64,000 bases of DNA from Exiguobacterium alkaliphilum 12/1 (GCF_000714435.1 NZ_JJMW01000041.1:124001-188000), one strand, 5' to 3'; shown: positions 47,103 through 55,701, counted from the stretch's first letter. Notes: generated by a model from the letters alone, not told the origin. Numbers and translations are program-made.

Positions 47103-48065
47103 TCACGTCAATCGATTTTTCGGTTCTTCTCCTTCGAGCACGTTCACAATCGCTTGGCGATTCAGTTCCATCATGGCGAGACGCGTCTTGATCGAGGCGC
47201 TGCCGATATGTGGCAGCGTCGTCACGTTCGGGAGCGTCAAGAGCGGATGATCCATCGACACCGGCTCTTTCGCGAACACGTCGAGTCCAGCCGCCCAAAT
47301 CCGTTTCTCATGTAACGCGTCATAAAGCGCTTCCTCATCGACAATCTCACCGCGGGCGACGTTGATGAACACGGCCGTCGATTTCATCTTCGCGAGCGCT
47401 TTCGCATCGATGAGACCTCTCGTTTCCTCGGTGAGCGGGGCCAAGACGACGACGAAGTCGGACTCGGCGAGCAGTTTATCTAGTTCCGCATAGACGAACC
47501 CATACATCGACTCGGATTCGTGCCGCCTTGTCCGATTATGATACAGCACATCCATATCAAAACCACGCGCGCGACGGGCCACCGCCTCGCCGATACGACC
47601 CATCCCGATGATTCCGAGCTTGGCCCGGTACAAGTCCATGCCGACATACCCCATCGGTGTCCAGGACTTCCACTCGCCGGCGCGAAGGTCGCGCTCGGCC
47701 TCTCCGAGCCGGCGTGCCGTCATCATCATGAGACCGAACGCCAAATCCGCCGTCGTCTCTGTCAAGACGTCCGGTGTGTTCGTCACGATGATGCCGTTCG
47801 CTTTCGCCGTTTCGATGTCGATGTTGTTGTAGCCGACCGCCAAATTCGAAATTACCTTGAGGTTCGGGGACTGCTCAATCAACTCTCGGTCAATCGAATC
47901 GCTCAGCATCGTCCACAGTGCGTGCGCCGTGCTCGCTTCTTCGAGCAAGACGTCACGTGGCACACTACTCGCTTCTTCACTCCACATGCGGACCTCGTAG
48001 TTCTCACGTAGCGGGGCCACGGCCTCTTCCGGCAGTCGTCTCGTAATATAGATTCGTTTCTTCAT
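47103..48065 (-). CDS. D-isomer-specific 2-hydroxyacid dehydrogenase
   Basis: 320 residues. NAD(P)-binding GIIGMGRIGEAVARRARGFD, catalytic Arg in NVARGEIVDE, Glu in AGLDVFAKEP and His in LPHIGSAS. Most like glyoxylate/hydroxypyruvate reductases (GhrB/GyaR group), which reduce glyoxylate to glycolate. Glyoxylate is made by isocitrate lyase elsewhere in the window, but the link is only suggestive. GAGGAG precedes the ATG. Confidence 0.93.
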   Translation of the reverse strand: MKKRIYITRRLPEEAVAPLRENYEVRMWSEEASSVPRDVLLEEASTAHALWTMLSDSIDRELIEQSPNLKVISNLAVGYNNIDIETAKANGIIVTNTPDVLTETTADLAFGLMMMTARRLGEAERDLRAGEWKSWTPMGYVGMDLYRAKLGIIGMGRIGEAVARRARGFDMDVLYHNRTRRHESESMYGFVYAELDKLLAESDFVVVLAPLTEETRGLIDAKALAKMKSTAVFINVARGEIVDEEALYDALHEKRIWAAGLDVFAKEPVSMDHPLLTLPNVTTLPHIGSASIKTRLAMMELNRQAIVNVLEGEEPKNRLT

Positions 48066-48091
48066 CTAATCGCTCCTCTGTGTTGTTCGAT

Positions 48092-49234
48092 TCAGTCTTT
48101 CTTTTTCGTCACCGGATTTTGGGCCATGAACTGCTCGAACAACGAGCCGAAGTCACTGTTCAACAGCTGCTCGATCGTCTTCGACGAGTCCATCGCGTTC
48201 CGATACGCGACCTCATTGATAGCGAGGCCGATCGCCCACGTGATGCCTGACGCGACCGTCGCATTGATGACGCTCGCCGCCGCGTTCGCTCCCGGGAAAA
48301 ACTTCATGACGTTCAACAGAATCGTCTTCGAGAGCGCCCGCCCAATCTGAGGGATGACGGTGCTGCCAATCAACGCCCGGAGCATGTCATCGTTCGTCTT
48401 GACACCCCAATAACGGAAGAGATGGACGCTCATCGTCACTTGAATCGGCGTCAAAGCGATGGCGTCCGCGAACGGAAGCGGCACGGCGGCCGCTGTTCCG
48501 GCGCTGGCCACGTAGCCCGAGATGATGCGGTTCGCTTTCTTCCGCTTCAGTTTGAGCATCTCCTCGCTCTCGGCACGGACTTCCATGAGTAGCCCTTCCT
48601 GAAGCGACTGGTCGAGCTGTTCGACCGACCAGGTTACGAGCCGCTCCCAGTCCAAATGGACACGTAGCTCCGGGTCACTCAATAATTCCGAGGCGACGCT
48701 CACTTGGAATACCGCATCGTTCGCCACGACATCCTTCACTTCCTCACGTAGCGCTGCCAACTCATCGAGGTCGACTTGGTCGATTTGTGTGAAGACGACC
48801 GCGACCGACGTGACGTCGTTCAAACGACGGATCAGTGCCTTGTCGAGCGCCGTGACGCGTTTCATCGAGGCGTTGATCGCATACCAGACGAGATGCATCT
48901 GTTCAGCCGCCCCTTTTGAACCGGCCCGCTCGACGAACCCGATGACTTCATCCGCATACGCTTCTTGGCGCGCACTGCCGATCTCATAGCCCTCACTATC
49001 GTATAGGACGATGGCAACGTCTTCACTTTTAAATTCATGGATGCCTCGCGTGACCGGTTCCCCCGCGGCCACTTTCGTCAAATCCCGTCCGAAGACGTGA
49101 TTGACGACCGAGCTCTTCCCCGACCCGGTCGCCCCGGCGATTAAGATGTTCGGTTTCTTCACTTTGCCCCGCAAACGGTCGAGCTCTTCTTTCAAATCAT
49201 ACGTATCCAAGTTGAACGGTGCTTTTTTCTCCAT
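48092..49234 (-). CDS. Era-like GTPase with DUF697-like hydrophobic C-terminus
   Basis: 380 residues. P-loop GATGSGKSS, G3 DSEG, G4-like TQID. The C-terminal third (about 240-350) is hydrophobic with Ala/Gly-rich helices, resembling DUF697/YcjF-type membrane association. Thirteen bases after a second GTPase gene on the same strand; the two probably work together. Function unknown. Confidence 0.82.
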   Translation of the reverse strand: MEKKAPFNLDTYDLKEELDRLRGKVKKPNILIAGATGSGKSSVVNHVFGRDLTKVAAGEPVTRGIHEFKSEDVAIVLYDSEGYEIGSARQEAYADEVIGFVERAGSKGAAEQMHLVWYAINASMKRVTALDKALIRRLNDVTSVAVVFTQIDQVDLDELAALREEVKDVVANDAVFQVSVASELLSDPELRVHLDWERLVTWSVEQLDQSLQEGLLMEVRAESEEMLKLKRKKANRIISGYVASAGTAAAVPLPFADAIALTPIQVTMSVHLFRYWGVKTNDDMLRALIGSTVIPQIGRALSKTILLNVMKFFPGANAAASVINATVASGITWAIGLAINEVAYRNAMDSSKTIEQLLNSDFGSLFEQFMAQNPVTKKKD

Positions 49235-49246
49235 CTTGCTTCCTCC

Positions 49247-50365
49247 TTATTGACTGAGCGTCCGGCCGAGCCGACGCATCTCTTCTTCGAATCCGCGGCG
49301 CACATCGAATTCAATCGTCTGTTTGACGACCTCATACTGTTGATTGACGGCCTTTTTGATGCCACGTTCGGCCGTCCGGCGCTTGAACGCCCAATAGATG
49401 AAGTGCACGCCCGGAATCATGCCGAGCACCATCTTTCGAATCGTCCGCTTGAACGAATAGTCGAAGCCGAGCTCGACGCGGCGCGTCTTGAACACAAGGT
49501 CGGACGGGGCACCGACGAGCGGATACCGTTCCATCAGTTGGATGTAGTGACGAATGCCTTCTGCCATCGCCTCTTCTGTCGTCTCCGCGGCCGCTTCGAG
49601 CGTCGCTTCCAAATCTTTCTCGATTTGACGCGCCTTCCAGCTGATCATCGCCTGCGGGGTGAAGATGCGAATCGATTCGGCGACGCGATGGCTACGGTCC
49701 CGCCACGCCTCGAGTTCGCCAAGTAGATGGTTCGTCAAGTTGAGCGGCAACTTCCGCTCGACGTCTTGCCATAAGTTCACCCGATTTCTTGTCCAGACGG
49801 CATCGTAACCGAGTCGCGGGACGAGCTGTCCGCTCAGTAGCTTCTTCTCGACGCTGTTGACTCGTATCATCGCCTCGCGTGGGATACCGAGCTCCCGCAT
49901 GAGGACGGACTCCATCGCCTCCGCCTTCTCAACGTTCATGGCGCTCTCGGGGTTATAGCTCGTCAAGATGATCGTCACGTTGCTTTCTTTCTCATAGAGC
50001 GGTCTCAATATCGCGTCAATCTCGTACGCCTCGACACGGCCCGAGTTGATAGACAGCAGATAGTAAATCGTATGGAACCAATCGGCGATATCGAGCGCGC
50101 CTTCCCGTTCATTGACGACGGCGAGCACCGCTTCATGCCACTCGTCCGAGCGGTCGGCCTCGAGCCCCCACGTATCGAAGAAACGGAACAGGATGCCGCG
50201 TTCGAGGTCGTAATATTCATATTCGTGCAACCCTTCCTCTGTCACCGGGCTGCCCGCTCGCGACGCCGCGATATCACGGCCGTATATATAGTTTAAAAAT
50301 GCACTCTTCCCGACGCCGGTCTTCCCGGCAATCAAAATGTTCGAGACAAGCCCCGTATTGTCCAT
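49247..50365 (-). CDS. Era-like GTPase, partner of the following GTPase
   Basis: 372 residues. P-loop GKTGVGKSA, G3 DTWGLE; the expected N/TKxD motif is degenerate (ILTSYN). C-terminal basic, helical part with one hydrophobic patch (MVLGMIPGVHFIYWAF). Shares with the downstream GTPase the sequence style GRDI/LT-(S/V)-x-AGxPVT after the P-loop, so they are diverged paralogues. GGGGGAA precedes the ATG. Confidence 0.8.
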   Translation of the reverse strand: MDNTGLVSNILIAGKTGVGKSAFLNYIYGRDIAASRAGSPVTEEGLHEYEYYDLERGILFRFFDTWGLEADRSDEWHEAVLAVVNEREGALDIADWFHTIYYLLSINSGRVEAYEIDAILRPLYEKESNVTIILTSYNPESAMNVEKAEAMESVLMRELGIPREAMIRVNSVEKKLLSGQLVPRLGYDAVWTRNRVNLWQDVERKLPLNLTNHLLGELEAWRDRSHRVAESIRIFTPQAMISWKARQIEKDLEATLEAAAETTEEAMAEGIRHYIQLMERYPLVGAPSDLVFKTRRVELGFDYSFKRTIRKMVLGMIPGVHFIYWAFKRRTAERGIKKAVNQQYEVVKQTIEFDVRRGFEEEMRRLGRTLSQ

Positions 50366-50446
50366 ATGGTTCCCCCTGCATTCGTCGTATAATAACCATT
50401 ATACTAAATGGACGGTTTCGAAACGTCCGACGGAAGGATGAGCCCG

Positions 50447-50833
50447 ATGTTGCATCATGTCGAATTGTACGTCTCTGATTTGAAAAAGAGCCTGACCGCC
50501 TGGGACTGGCTCCTCAACGAACTCGGTTATACGCTATATCAACAATGGGACAAGGGGCAAAGTTATAAGTTCGAGAAAACGTACCTCGTCTTCGTCCAGA
50601 CGGAGCCCGAACACCTCGAGCCGCCGTATCACCGGAAGAAGACCGGCTTGAACCACCTCGCCTTTCATGCCGATTCATTGGAACAGCTCGAACGGCTACG
50701 CTCAGAACTGCCGCATCGTGGATTCACGGAGCTATACGCCGACCGTTTCCCTCATGCCGGCGGGCCGAACTATATCGCGCTTTATTTCGAAGACCCGGAC
50801 CGGATGAAAGTCGAACTCGTGGCGACGCTGTGA
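50447..50833 (+). CDS. VOC (glyoxalase-fold) family protein
   Basis: 128 residues from the ATG at 50447 (GGAAGG nine bases ahead). Two beta-alpha-beta-beta-beta units: LHHVELYVSDLKKSL with the first metal His, GLNHLAFHADS with the second, and YFEDPDRMKVELV with the final Glu. Metal-dependent lyase, dioxygenase or resistance activity is possible; substrate unknown. Confidence 0.87.
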   Translation: MLHHVELYVSDLKKSLTAWDWLLNELGYTLYQQWDKGQSYKFEKTYLVFVQTEPEHLEPPYHRKKTGLNHLAFHADSLEQLERLRSELPHRGFTELYADRFPHAGGPNYIALYFEDPDRMKVELVATL

Positions 50834-50871
50834 ACAGTTCATACACCCCCCGTAAAAGTTTGTGAAAACAA

Positions 50872-50900
50872 TTGCAAACTTTACGGAGACCTCCTAGACT
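50872..50900 (+). promoter_or_regulatory. promoter of the formate/nitrite transporter
   Basis: TTGCAA (50872-50877), 17 bases, TAGACT (50895-50900), about 25 bases before the start codon. Confidence 0.5.
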
Positions 50901-50925
50901 TAAGGTGTCGAAGGAGGTCGTTTAA

Positions 50926-51723
50926 ATGGAAAAACAAATTGTCGATTATATGGAAGAAGCGGCACATAAAAAGACGACGCTGTTGCGTCACGCGTTCGGA
51001 CAATACGCGCTCCGGTCCATCGTCGCCGGATTTCTCATCGGGATCGGGGTCGTCTTCGCGTTCTCGGTTGGGAACATGTTCATCGATGTGCCCGGTACGA
51101 TGCTGTTCGCCGGGATGAGTTTCTCCGTCGCGCTCGTCTTTATCGTCTGGATGGGTGGGGAATTGTTCACGAGCAACACGATGTACTTATATACAGGCGC
51201 GAAGCGGAAACGGGTGTCGTGGCGCGACCTCCTCGCCGTCTGGGGTGTCAGTTGGGTCGGCAACTTGGTCGGTGCGCTCCTGCTCGTCGCCCTCGTCGTC
51301 GGTGCCCATAGCATGGGCGAGGTCGGGAGCGACCACCTCTTGGCCGTCGTCGCCGCGAAGAAGATGGGGACCGATGCGTTCGCCATCTTCTTAAAAGGGA
51401 TTCTATGTAACGTGCTCGTCTGCATCGCCATCTTCATGCCGCTGAAGACACAACATGACGTCGCCAAAATCATGTTGACGATGCTCCCGGTCGTCGCTTT
51501 TTTCGCCGCCGGTTTCGAACACTCCATCGCCAACATGGGGATTTTCGGACTGGCCCTCTATTACGCACCGTCGGAGATGGTTAACGTCGGCCTCGCACTC
51601 AACAACTTGTTGTTCGCCACACTCGGCAACATCGTCGGCGGTGCCTTGTTCGTCGCCGCGACGTACCTCCATTTGAACGCACAGACGTCGACGAACGTCG
51701 AATCGATTCGTCAGAACGCATAA
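50926..51723 (+). CDS. formate/nitrite transporter family protein
   Basis: 265 residues, six membrane helices. FNT pore features include GGELFTSNTM and GFEHSIANMGIFGLALYY, with the central pore His in the latter. Pentameric channel for formate, nitrite or hydrosulfide; the ion cannot be chosen from sequence. AAGGAGG before the ATG; stands alone. Confidence 0.93.
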   Translation: MEKQIVDYMEEAAHKKTTLLRHAFGQYALRSIVAGFLIGIGVVFAFSVGNMFIDVPGTMLFAGMSFSVALVFIVWMGGELFTSNTMYLYTGAKRKRVSWRDLLAVWGVSWVGNLVGALLLVALVVGAHSMGEVGSDHLLAVVAAKKMGTDAFAIFLKGILCNVLVCIAIFMPLKTQHDVAKIMLTMLPVVAFFAAGFEHSIANMGIFGLALYYAPSEMVNVGLALNNLLFATLGNIVGGALFVAATYLHLNAQTSTNVESIRQNA

Positions 51724-51725
51724 AG

Positions 51726-51758
51726 ACAGGGGCCCCGATGAGCAGGGCCCCTGTTGTT
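51726..51758. terminator. bidirectional terminator
   Basis: ACAGGGGCCC and GGGCCCCTGT form a stem between the convergent transporter genes. Confidence 0.88.
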
Positions 51759-51765
51759 GCATCCA

Positions 51766-53238
51766 TTATGCTTTTGATGAGTCAGCCGCGGCCGCTTGGA
51801 CCGTACCTTGTGCGACTTCCTCTTCTTCCACGTCCCAGCACTCCGTGTTCTCAATGCCGAGTTTACGAGCTGAGAAGCGTGGGTTGAGTCCTTGAGCCCG
51901 TTGCTCTTCGTAGTCACGAAGGACTTTGAAGGCGACGCCGCCAAGGAGGGTGATCGCTGCCAAGTTGATGAGCGTCATACCTGCCATGAACAAGTCAGCG
52001 AGGCTCCAGACGAAGCCGAGACTTGCGACCGATCCGATGAAGACGAAGCCCATTGTGAGTAAACGGAAACCGAAGACGGCAGCTTTACTCTTCTTGATGA
52101 ACTCGATGTTCGTCTCACCGTAGTAGTAACTTCCGACGATTGAACTGAACGCGAATAAGAGGACGCTGATGGCGATGAAGGCTGGCGCCCACGCTCCGAT
52201 TTGCTCAGCCAATGCGTTTTGAAGAAGTGCGATGCCTTCCCCGTTACCTGCTGCATAGCTGTCTGAGAGAAGGACGATTGCAGCCGTTGCCGTACAGACG
52301 ATCAACGTATCCAAGAAAACACCGAGTGTCTGCATGAAACCTTGTTTCGCCGGGTGCGAAACTTCCGCTGTCGCTGCAGCGTTTGGAGCCGAACCCATAC
52401 CAGCTTCGTTCGAGAAGAGACCACGACGTACACCCATCATGATGGCCGCACCGACTGAACCACCGAACGCCTGCTCGAGACCGAACGCGCTCTGGAAGAT
52501 CATCCCGATGACTGCTGGCATTTCTGCGATGTTGACGACGACGACGTAAAGCGCGACGACCAAGTAGAGAACAGCCATGATTGGGACGACGACCGCCGAG
52601 AAGTTGGCGACACGTTGCACGCCACCGAAGATGACGAGACCTGTCAAGACGACGAGGATGACGCCGCCGATTGCCGCTTCAAGACCGAACGCGTTGTCGA
52701 ACGCTGCCGCGATCGTGTTCGATTGAACCGAGTTGAAGATGAGACCGAATGTGAAGGCGATCAAGACCGCGAAGACGATACCGAGGACACGGTTGTTGAG
52801 GCCTTTTTCAATGTAGTATGCTGGACCGCCGCGGTAAGCGACGTCGTCTTTCACTTTGTATACTTGCGCGAGCGTGCTCTCAATCATCGCTGTCGCGCCA
52901 CCAAGGAGGGCGACGATCCACATCCAGAAGACGGCACCTGGGCCACCGAGCGTGATCGCGACCGTGACACCGGCCAAGTTCCCTGTACCGATTCGTGTTG
53001 CCGCTCCGATGAAGAACGATTTCGCTGAACTGATACTCTTGCCATCTTTTGCGAGTGTGACGTCTGATTTGTCAGTGACGACACGGAACATCTCTTTTAA
53101 GTAACGGAACTGCATAAATCGTGTTTTGACCGTGAAGTAAATCCCTGCTCCGACGAGCGCGACGATTAACACGTACGTCCATAAGATGTTGTTCAAAAAG
53201 TCGACGCTTCCTTGCAATAAGTTTTGTACGGCTTCCAT
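51766..53238 (-). CDS. alanine/glycine:sodium symporter
   Basis: 490 residues with about eleven membrane helices. FFIGAATRIGTGNLAGVTVAI and RRGLFSNEAGMGSAPNAAATAEVSHP are signatures of the AgcS family (split in print here by length). It imports alanine or glycine with sodium. GGGAGG before the ATG. A cre-like site lies about 160 bases upstream. Confidence 0.94.
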   Translation of the reverse strand: MEAVQNLLQGSVDFLNNILWTYVLIVALVGAGIYFTVKTRFMQFRYLKEMFRVVTDKSDVTLAKDGKSISSAKSFFIGAATRIGTGNLAGVTVAITLGGPGAVFWMWIVALLGGATAMIESTLAQVYKVKDDVAYRGGPAYYIEKGLNNRVLGIVFAVLIAFTFGLIFNSVQSNTIAAAFDNAFGLEAAIGGVILVVLTGLVIFGGVQRVANFSAVVVPIMAVLYLVVALYVVVVNIAEMPAVIGMIFQSAFGLEQAFGGSVGAAIMMGVRRGLFSNEAGMGSAPNAAATAEVSHPAKQGFMQTLGVFLDTLIVCTATAAIVLLSDSYAAGNGEGIALLQNALAEQIGAWAPAFIAISVLLFAFSSIVGSYYYGETNIEFIKKSKAAVFGFRLLTMGFVFIGSVASLGFVWSLADLFMAGMTLINLAAITLLGGVAFKVLRDYEEQRAQGLNPRFSARKLGIENTECWDVEEEEVAQGTVQAAAADSSKA

Positions 53239-53640
53239 GAATAAGTTCCTCCCTGTTGTGTGAATCTGAAGTTGTTACGATTTTTATAATGTCTTGTTTT
53301 GAATTATACAAAGATTCTGACAATTATCAATAATTTTTTTATAGGTTGGTTCACAGAAAGTTCACATGAATTTCGACATAAACCCCGAAAAAACGACACT
53401 TAAAGCGCTTACATAAGATTTTAAAAGAAATAAAAAATCATCAAATGCTTATAAAAATTTGATTACCCGTTACATATTTTTTATCATTCCAACCTTTTTC
53501 TTCATTATATATACTATCTACATATAGAAGTAGTAATAAATACCTATAAAATAATAATATAGGTAAATACAACCATTTCAATTTATACTGAATGTAGTGA
53601 ACCGCTTTCAGCGAGTCATGATTGAGCGCATGTTTTTGGG
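53239..53640. other. AT-rich intergenic region between agcS and the RNA leader
   Basis: About 400 bases, clearly more AT-rich than the surroundings, without a gene. TTAAAGCGCTTACA (53400-53413) matches the cre consensus at 13 of 14 bases. Several TATA-type -10 candidates (for example TATACT at 53585-53590) occur on the plus strand but none has a good -35 partner. Confidence 0.5.
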
Positions 53641-53708
53641 TAATGCGATGAAGCCTTCCCTGTACCTGGACACTTGGGGAAGGTGGAGCGAGTAGTGTAA
53701 CCGGACCC
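53638..53708 (+). ncRNA. structured leader RNA, copy A of a tandem (candidate riboswitch aptamer)
   Basis: Closing helix GGGT (53638-53641) with ACCC (53705-53708); conserved GCGATGAAG (53645-53653); helix CCTTCCC (53654-53660) with GGGAAGG (53677-53683); loop holding TGGACACTTG (53667-53676); conserved strand GGAGCGAGTAGTGTAACCG (53685-53703). Loop ACACT (53670-53674) can pair with AGTGT (53694-53698) as a pseudoknot. Copy B repeats the design with a different helix sequence. Not assigned to a known family. Confidence 0.7.
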
Positions 53709-53716
53709 CCTAATAG

Positions 53717-53787
53717 AAGGGGCGCGATGAAGTATAGACTCGTATATGGACACTTGAGCTATACGGAGCGAGTAGTGTAACCGACCC
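53717..53787 (+). ncRNA. structured leader RNA, copy B of a tandem (candidate riboswitch aptamer)
   Basis: AGGG (about 53718-53721) with CCCT (53785-53788) closes it. Then GCGATGAAG (53724-53732); helix GTATAG plus CTC (53732-53741, bulged A) with GAGCTATAC (53756-53764); loop TGGACACTTG (53747-53756); strand GGAGCGAGTAGTGTAACCG (53765-53783), 19 bases identical to copy A. Pseudoknot ACACT (53750-53754) with AGTGT (53774-53778). The helix differs from copy A in nearly all pairs yet still pairs. Confidence 0.7.
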
Positions 53788-53815
53788 TCTTAATCTACTT
53801 TAAGAGGAGACTAAA
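53785..53815 (+). promoter_or_regulatory. ribosome-site-sequestering hairpin (expression platform)
   Basis: CCTCTTAA (about 53786-53793) can pair with TTTAAGAGG (53800-53808), which contains the ribosome site AGAGGAG of the gene at 53819. The first strand overlaps the 3' side of copy B's closing helix, so the two structures exclude each other: an aptamer-closed state would free the ribosome site. Confidence 0.6.
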
Positions 53816-53818
53816 ACC

Positions 53819-54508
53819 ATGAAAAAACAAGTTGGTATGACCATGTTGGCAGCATCACTATTATTCGTCGGAGCGGCTGACGCATCAGCAGCGACGAACG
53901 GCAAAACGGCAAGTAAGTTCGAATCACTCGCAGACGGCCGTCAAACGAACGGGATTGGCACAGGTGTCATCGAAGGGCTCGCCTTCTCAGGCACGGAACT
54001 CGTCGAAGGCGATACGCTCACGATTTCAGTCGGCGGCGTCGTCATCGACGGACCACTCGATACATTGAAATGGTCAATCACGGATCAAGCTGGACAAGCT
54101 TATGACTTTGGCGACCATGTCCTCGCCCCTGGAACATACACGTTCACAGTTCAAGCGAGCACATACTTCAAAAACGGTCAGAAGGCTGGCCTCGTCCATA
54201 GCACGACGGCACCGCAGACTGTCTCAGTCACGGTCGTTGAAAAACCTGAGGCGGTCGCCGTCACAGTCGTTTCGGCTGAAGTAGTGGCTTACAACTATAC
54301 CGTCGCCAAAACGAACGCTCATGGCGTCATTCTCGGCTATCATTTGGACGCGACCGTCGCATTCAAGTTGAGCAATGGCGAAACGCTTTACGATACACGT
54401 CACTTCAATAACGTCCAACCGTCACAATCACTCGGTTTCTCAGTGATCTACGGCGAAGAGACGTTCGTGACGTCAATCGCACCACCTGCTTACCCAACTG
54501 CAAAGTAA
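53819..54508 (+). CDS. secreted protein of unknown function under the tandem leader RNA
   Basis: 229 residues. Clear signal peptide (MKKQVGMTMLAASLLFVG, cleavage near ASAAT). The mature part is Thr/Val/Ser-rich with beta-strand pattern, two domains of about 85 residues: one around LVEGDTLTISVGGVVIDG and one around AVAVTVVSAEVVAYN. No membrane anchor, sortase motif or SLH domain, so probably released or loosely bound. AGAGGAG precedes the ATG and is part of a hairpin. Family not recognised. Confidence 0.85.
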   Translation: MKKQVGMTMLAASLLFVGAADASAATNGKTASKFESLADGRQTNGIGTGVIEGLAFSGTELVEGDTLTISVGGVVIDGPLDTLKWSITDQAGQAYDFGDHVLAPGTYTFTVQASTYFKNGQKAGLVHSTTAPQTVSVTVVEKPEAVAVTVVSAEVVAYNYTVAKTNAHGVILGYHLDATVAFKLSNGETLYDTRHFNNVQPSQSLGFSVIYGEETFVTSIAPPAYPTAK

Positions 54509-54514
54509 TCTCAC

Positions 54515-54550
54515 ATTCCCTGGCGCGCGCTCAAGCCAGGGAATTTTTCT
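54515..54550 (+). terminator. terminator
   Basis: ATTCCCTGGC pairs with GCCAGGGAAT and is followed by TTTTTC. Confidence 0.9.
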
Positions 54551-54675
54551 TTGAAATGCTAGGACATTTTTCCCATTTTCCCGAATGAATCCCGACTTAC
54601 CGGGTAATAAATAACTATAGGTGCGCGCCTTCTACAACACCACGTTCAGTCATCACGAAGAAAGAAGGGAATGAG

Positions 54676-55701
54676 ATGAAGAAGCATCGCAAATGGTGGT
54701 CGCTTTTGTTCGTGCTCATGTTCGTGCTGTCGCTGTTGCCAATGAAAGGAGTAGTCGCGGAAGAGAGTAGCCAACAAATTTGTACAATCAGTCCTTCAAG
54801 CTCCACTATTCATTATGGAAGACCAGATCCGAATGACCTGTCTAAAAATCAAATCGGGACTGTGTATTTCAGTTTTGATTCCGTAGGGCTGAACATTACA
54901 ATCGATTTAGAAGGAGCAACTTTAGAAAATGTACCAAATAACATCAAGATTGATTTTCGTATGCCTGATGAGTCCCTTGAACGGGGGAGCCCAGGATTAT
55001 ACGACTTTAAAGCAACTTCGAACGTAGACCCGACGCATCTGCCGACTATTCTTTATGCGGATCTTGCCAGTTATCTCGATGAGGATTCAATTGAAGATGT
55101 GGATGTAGCGAAACTCTTGTCCGATGGTTTCCAATTCAACATCTTCCTTCATCTGGACACAGTTGTTACTAATGGAGAAAGCTCTTCAAACGAGACCGCT
55201 TATCCCGGCATTCCTGGCGATGGCATTTGGGTTCGTTACGTGCCAATCACGGTTGACTGTACTACACCACCACCACCAATGGACGACTATGACGTGTTTA
55301 CGATCGGCTTCTGGAAAAACATCTTCAACTTCGACAAAGTGACGTTCTCGTACGGCACAGTCCTCACGATTGATGGTAAAACGTATGATGTGACGAAACT
55401 TGAGGACCGTCAAGCACTATCCGTCCTCTTGAATCCGTCTTCGAAATCGATGACCGAAGAAAAACGGTTAATCATGCAACTGACGGCCGCGAAAATCAAC
55501 GTCCTGTTGAACGACGCTGATTTCCAAAACCTTGATCTCGTCTACAAAGATAGCGGAGTCGAGGTCCGTTTGAACGTGGGTGAGATGATTGCCGGTGCAG
55601 AAGCTGCCCTCGCAAGTAAAAACATCGACCAAATGAAGTACTACCAAAAAATTCTCGATGACTTCAACAACGGGCTATTCGTTGGTACGTCGCATGACTG
55701 A
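54676..55701 (+). CDS. secreted protein with a TIGFWKN motif
   Basis: 341 residues. Signal peptide (KKHRKWWSLLFVLMFVLSLL, cleavage after VVAEE or nearby). Residues 30-195 are probably beta-rich and include two cysteines (QICTIS and VDCTTPPPP). After a Pro-rich hinge, VFTIGFWKNIFNFDKV starts a second, helical domain to the end; similar GFWKN segments occur in various surface proteins. The first domain is coded with lower GC than its surroundings, the second with typical GC, so the gene may be mosaic. Function unknown. Confidence 0.82.
   Translation: MKKHRKWWSLLFVLMFVLSLLPMKGVVAEESSQQICTISPSSSTIHYGRPDPNDLSKNQIGTVYFSFDSVGLNITIDLEGATLENVPNNIKIDFRMPDESLERGSPGLYDFKATSNVDPTHLPTILYADLASYLDEDSIEDVDVAKLLSDGFQFNIFLHLDTVVTNGESSSNETAYPGIPGDGIWVRYVPITVDCTTPPPPMDDYDVFTIGFWKNIFNFDKVTFSYGTVLTIDGKTYDVTKLEDRQALSVLLNPSSKSMTEEKRLIMQLTAAKINVLLNDADFQNLDLVYKDSGVEVRLNVGEMIAGAEAALASKNIDQMKYYQKILDDFNNGLFVGTSHD

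Noticed and set aside
53645..53783. Direct repeats as a possible CRISPR array
   Set aside because: Only two copies, with internal conserved and compensating segments rather than identical repeats plus unique spacers; no cas genes nearby.
53638..53788. Cyclic di-GMP riboswitch class I or II
   Set aside because: A diguanylate cyclase and an HD-GYP protein are in the window, which made it tempting, but the hallmark conserved bases I recall for those classes are absent.
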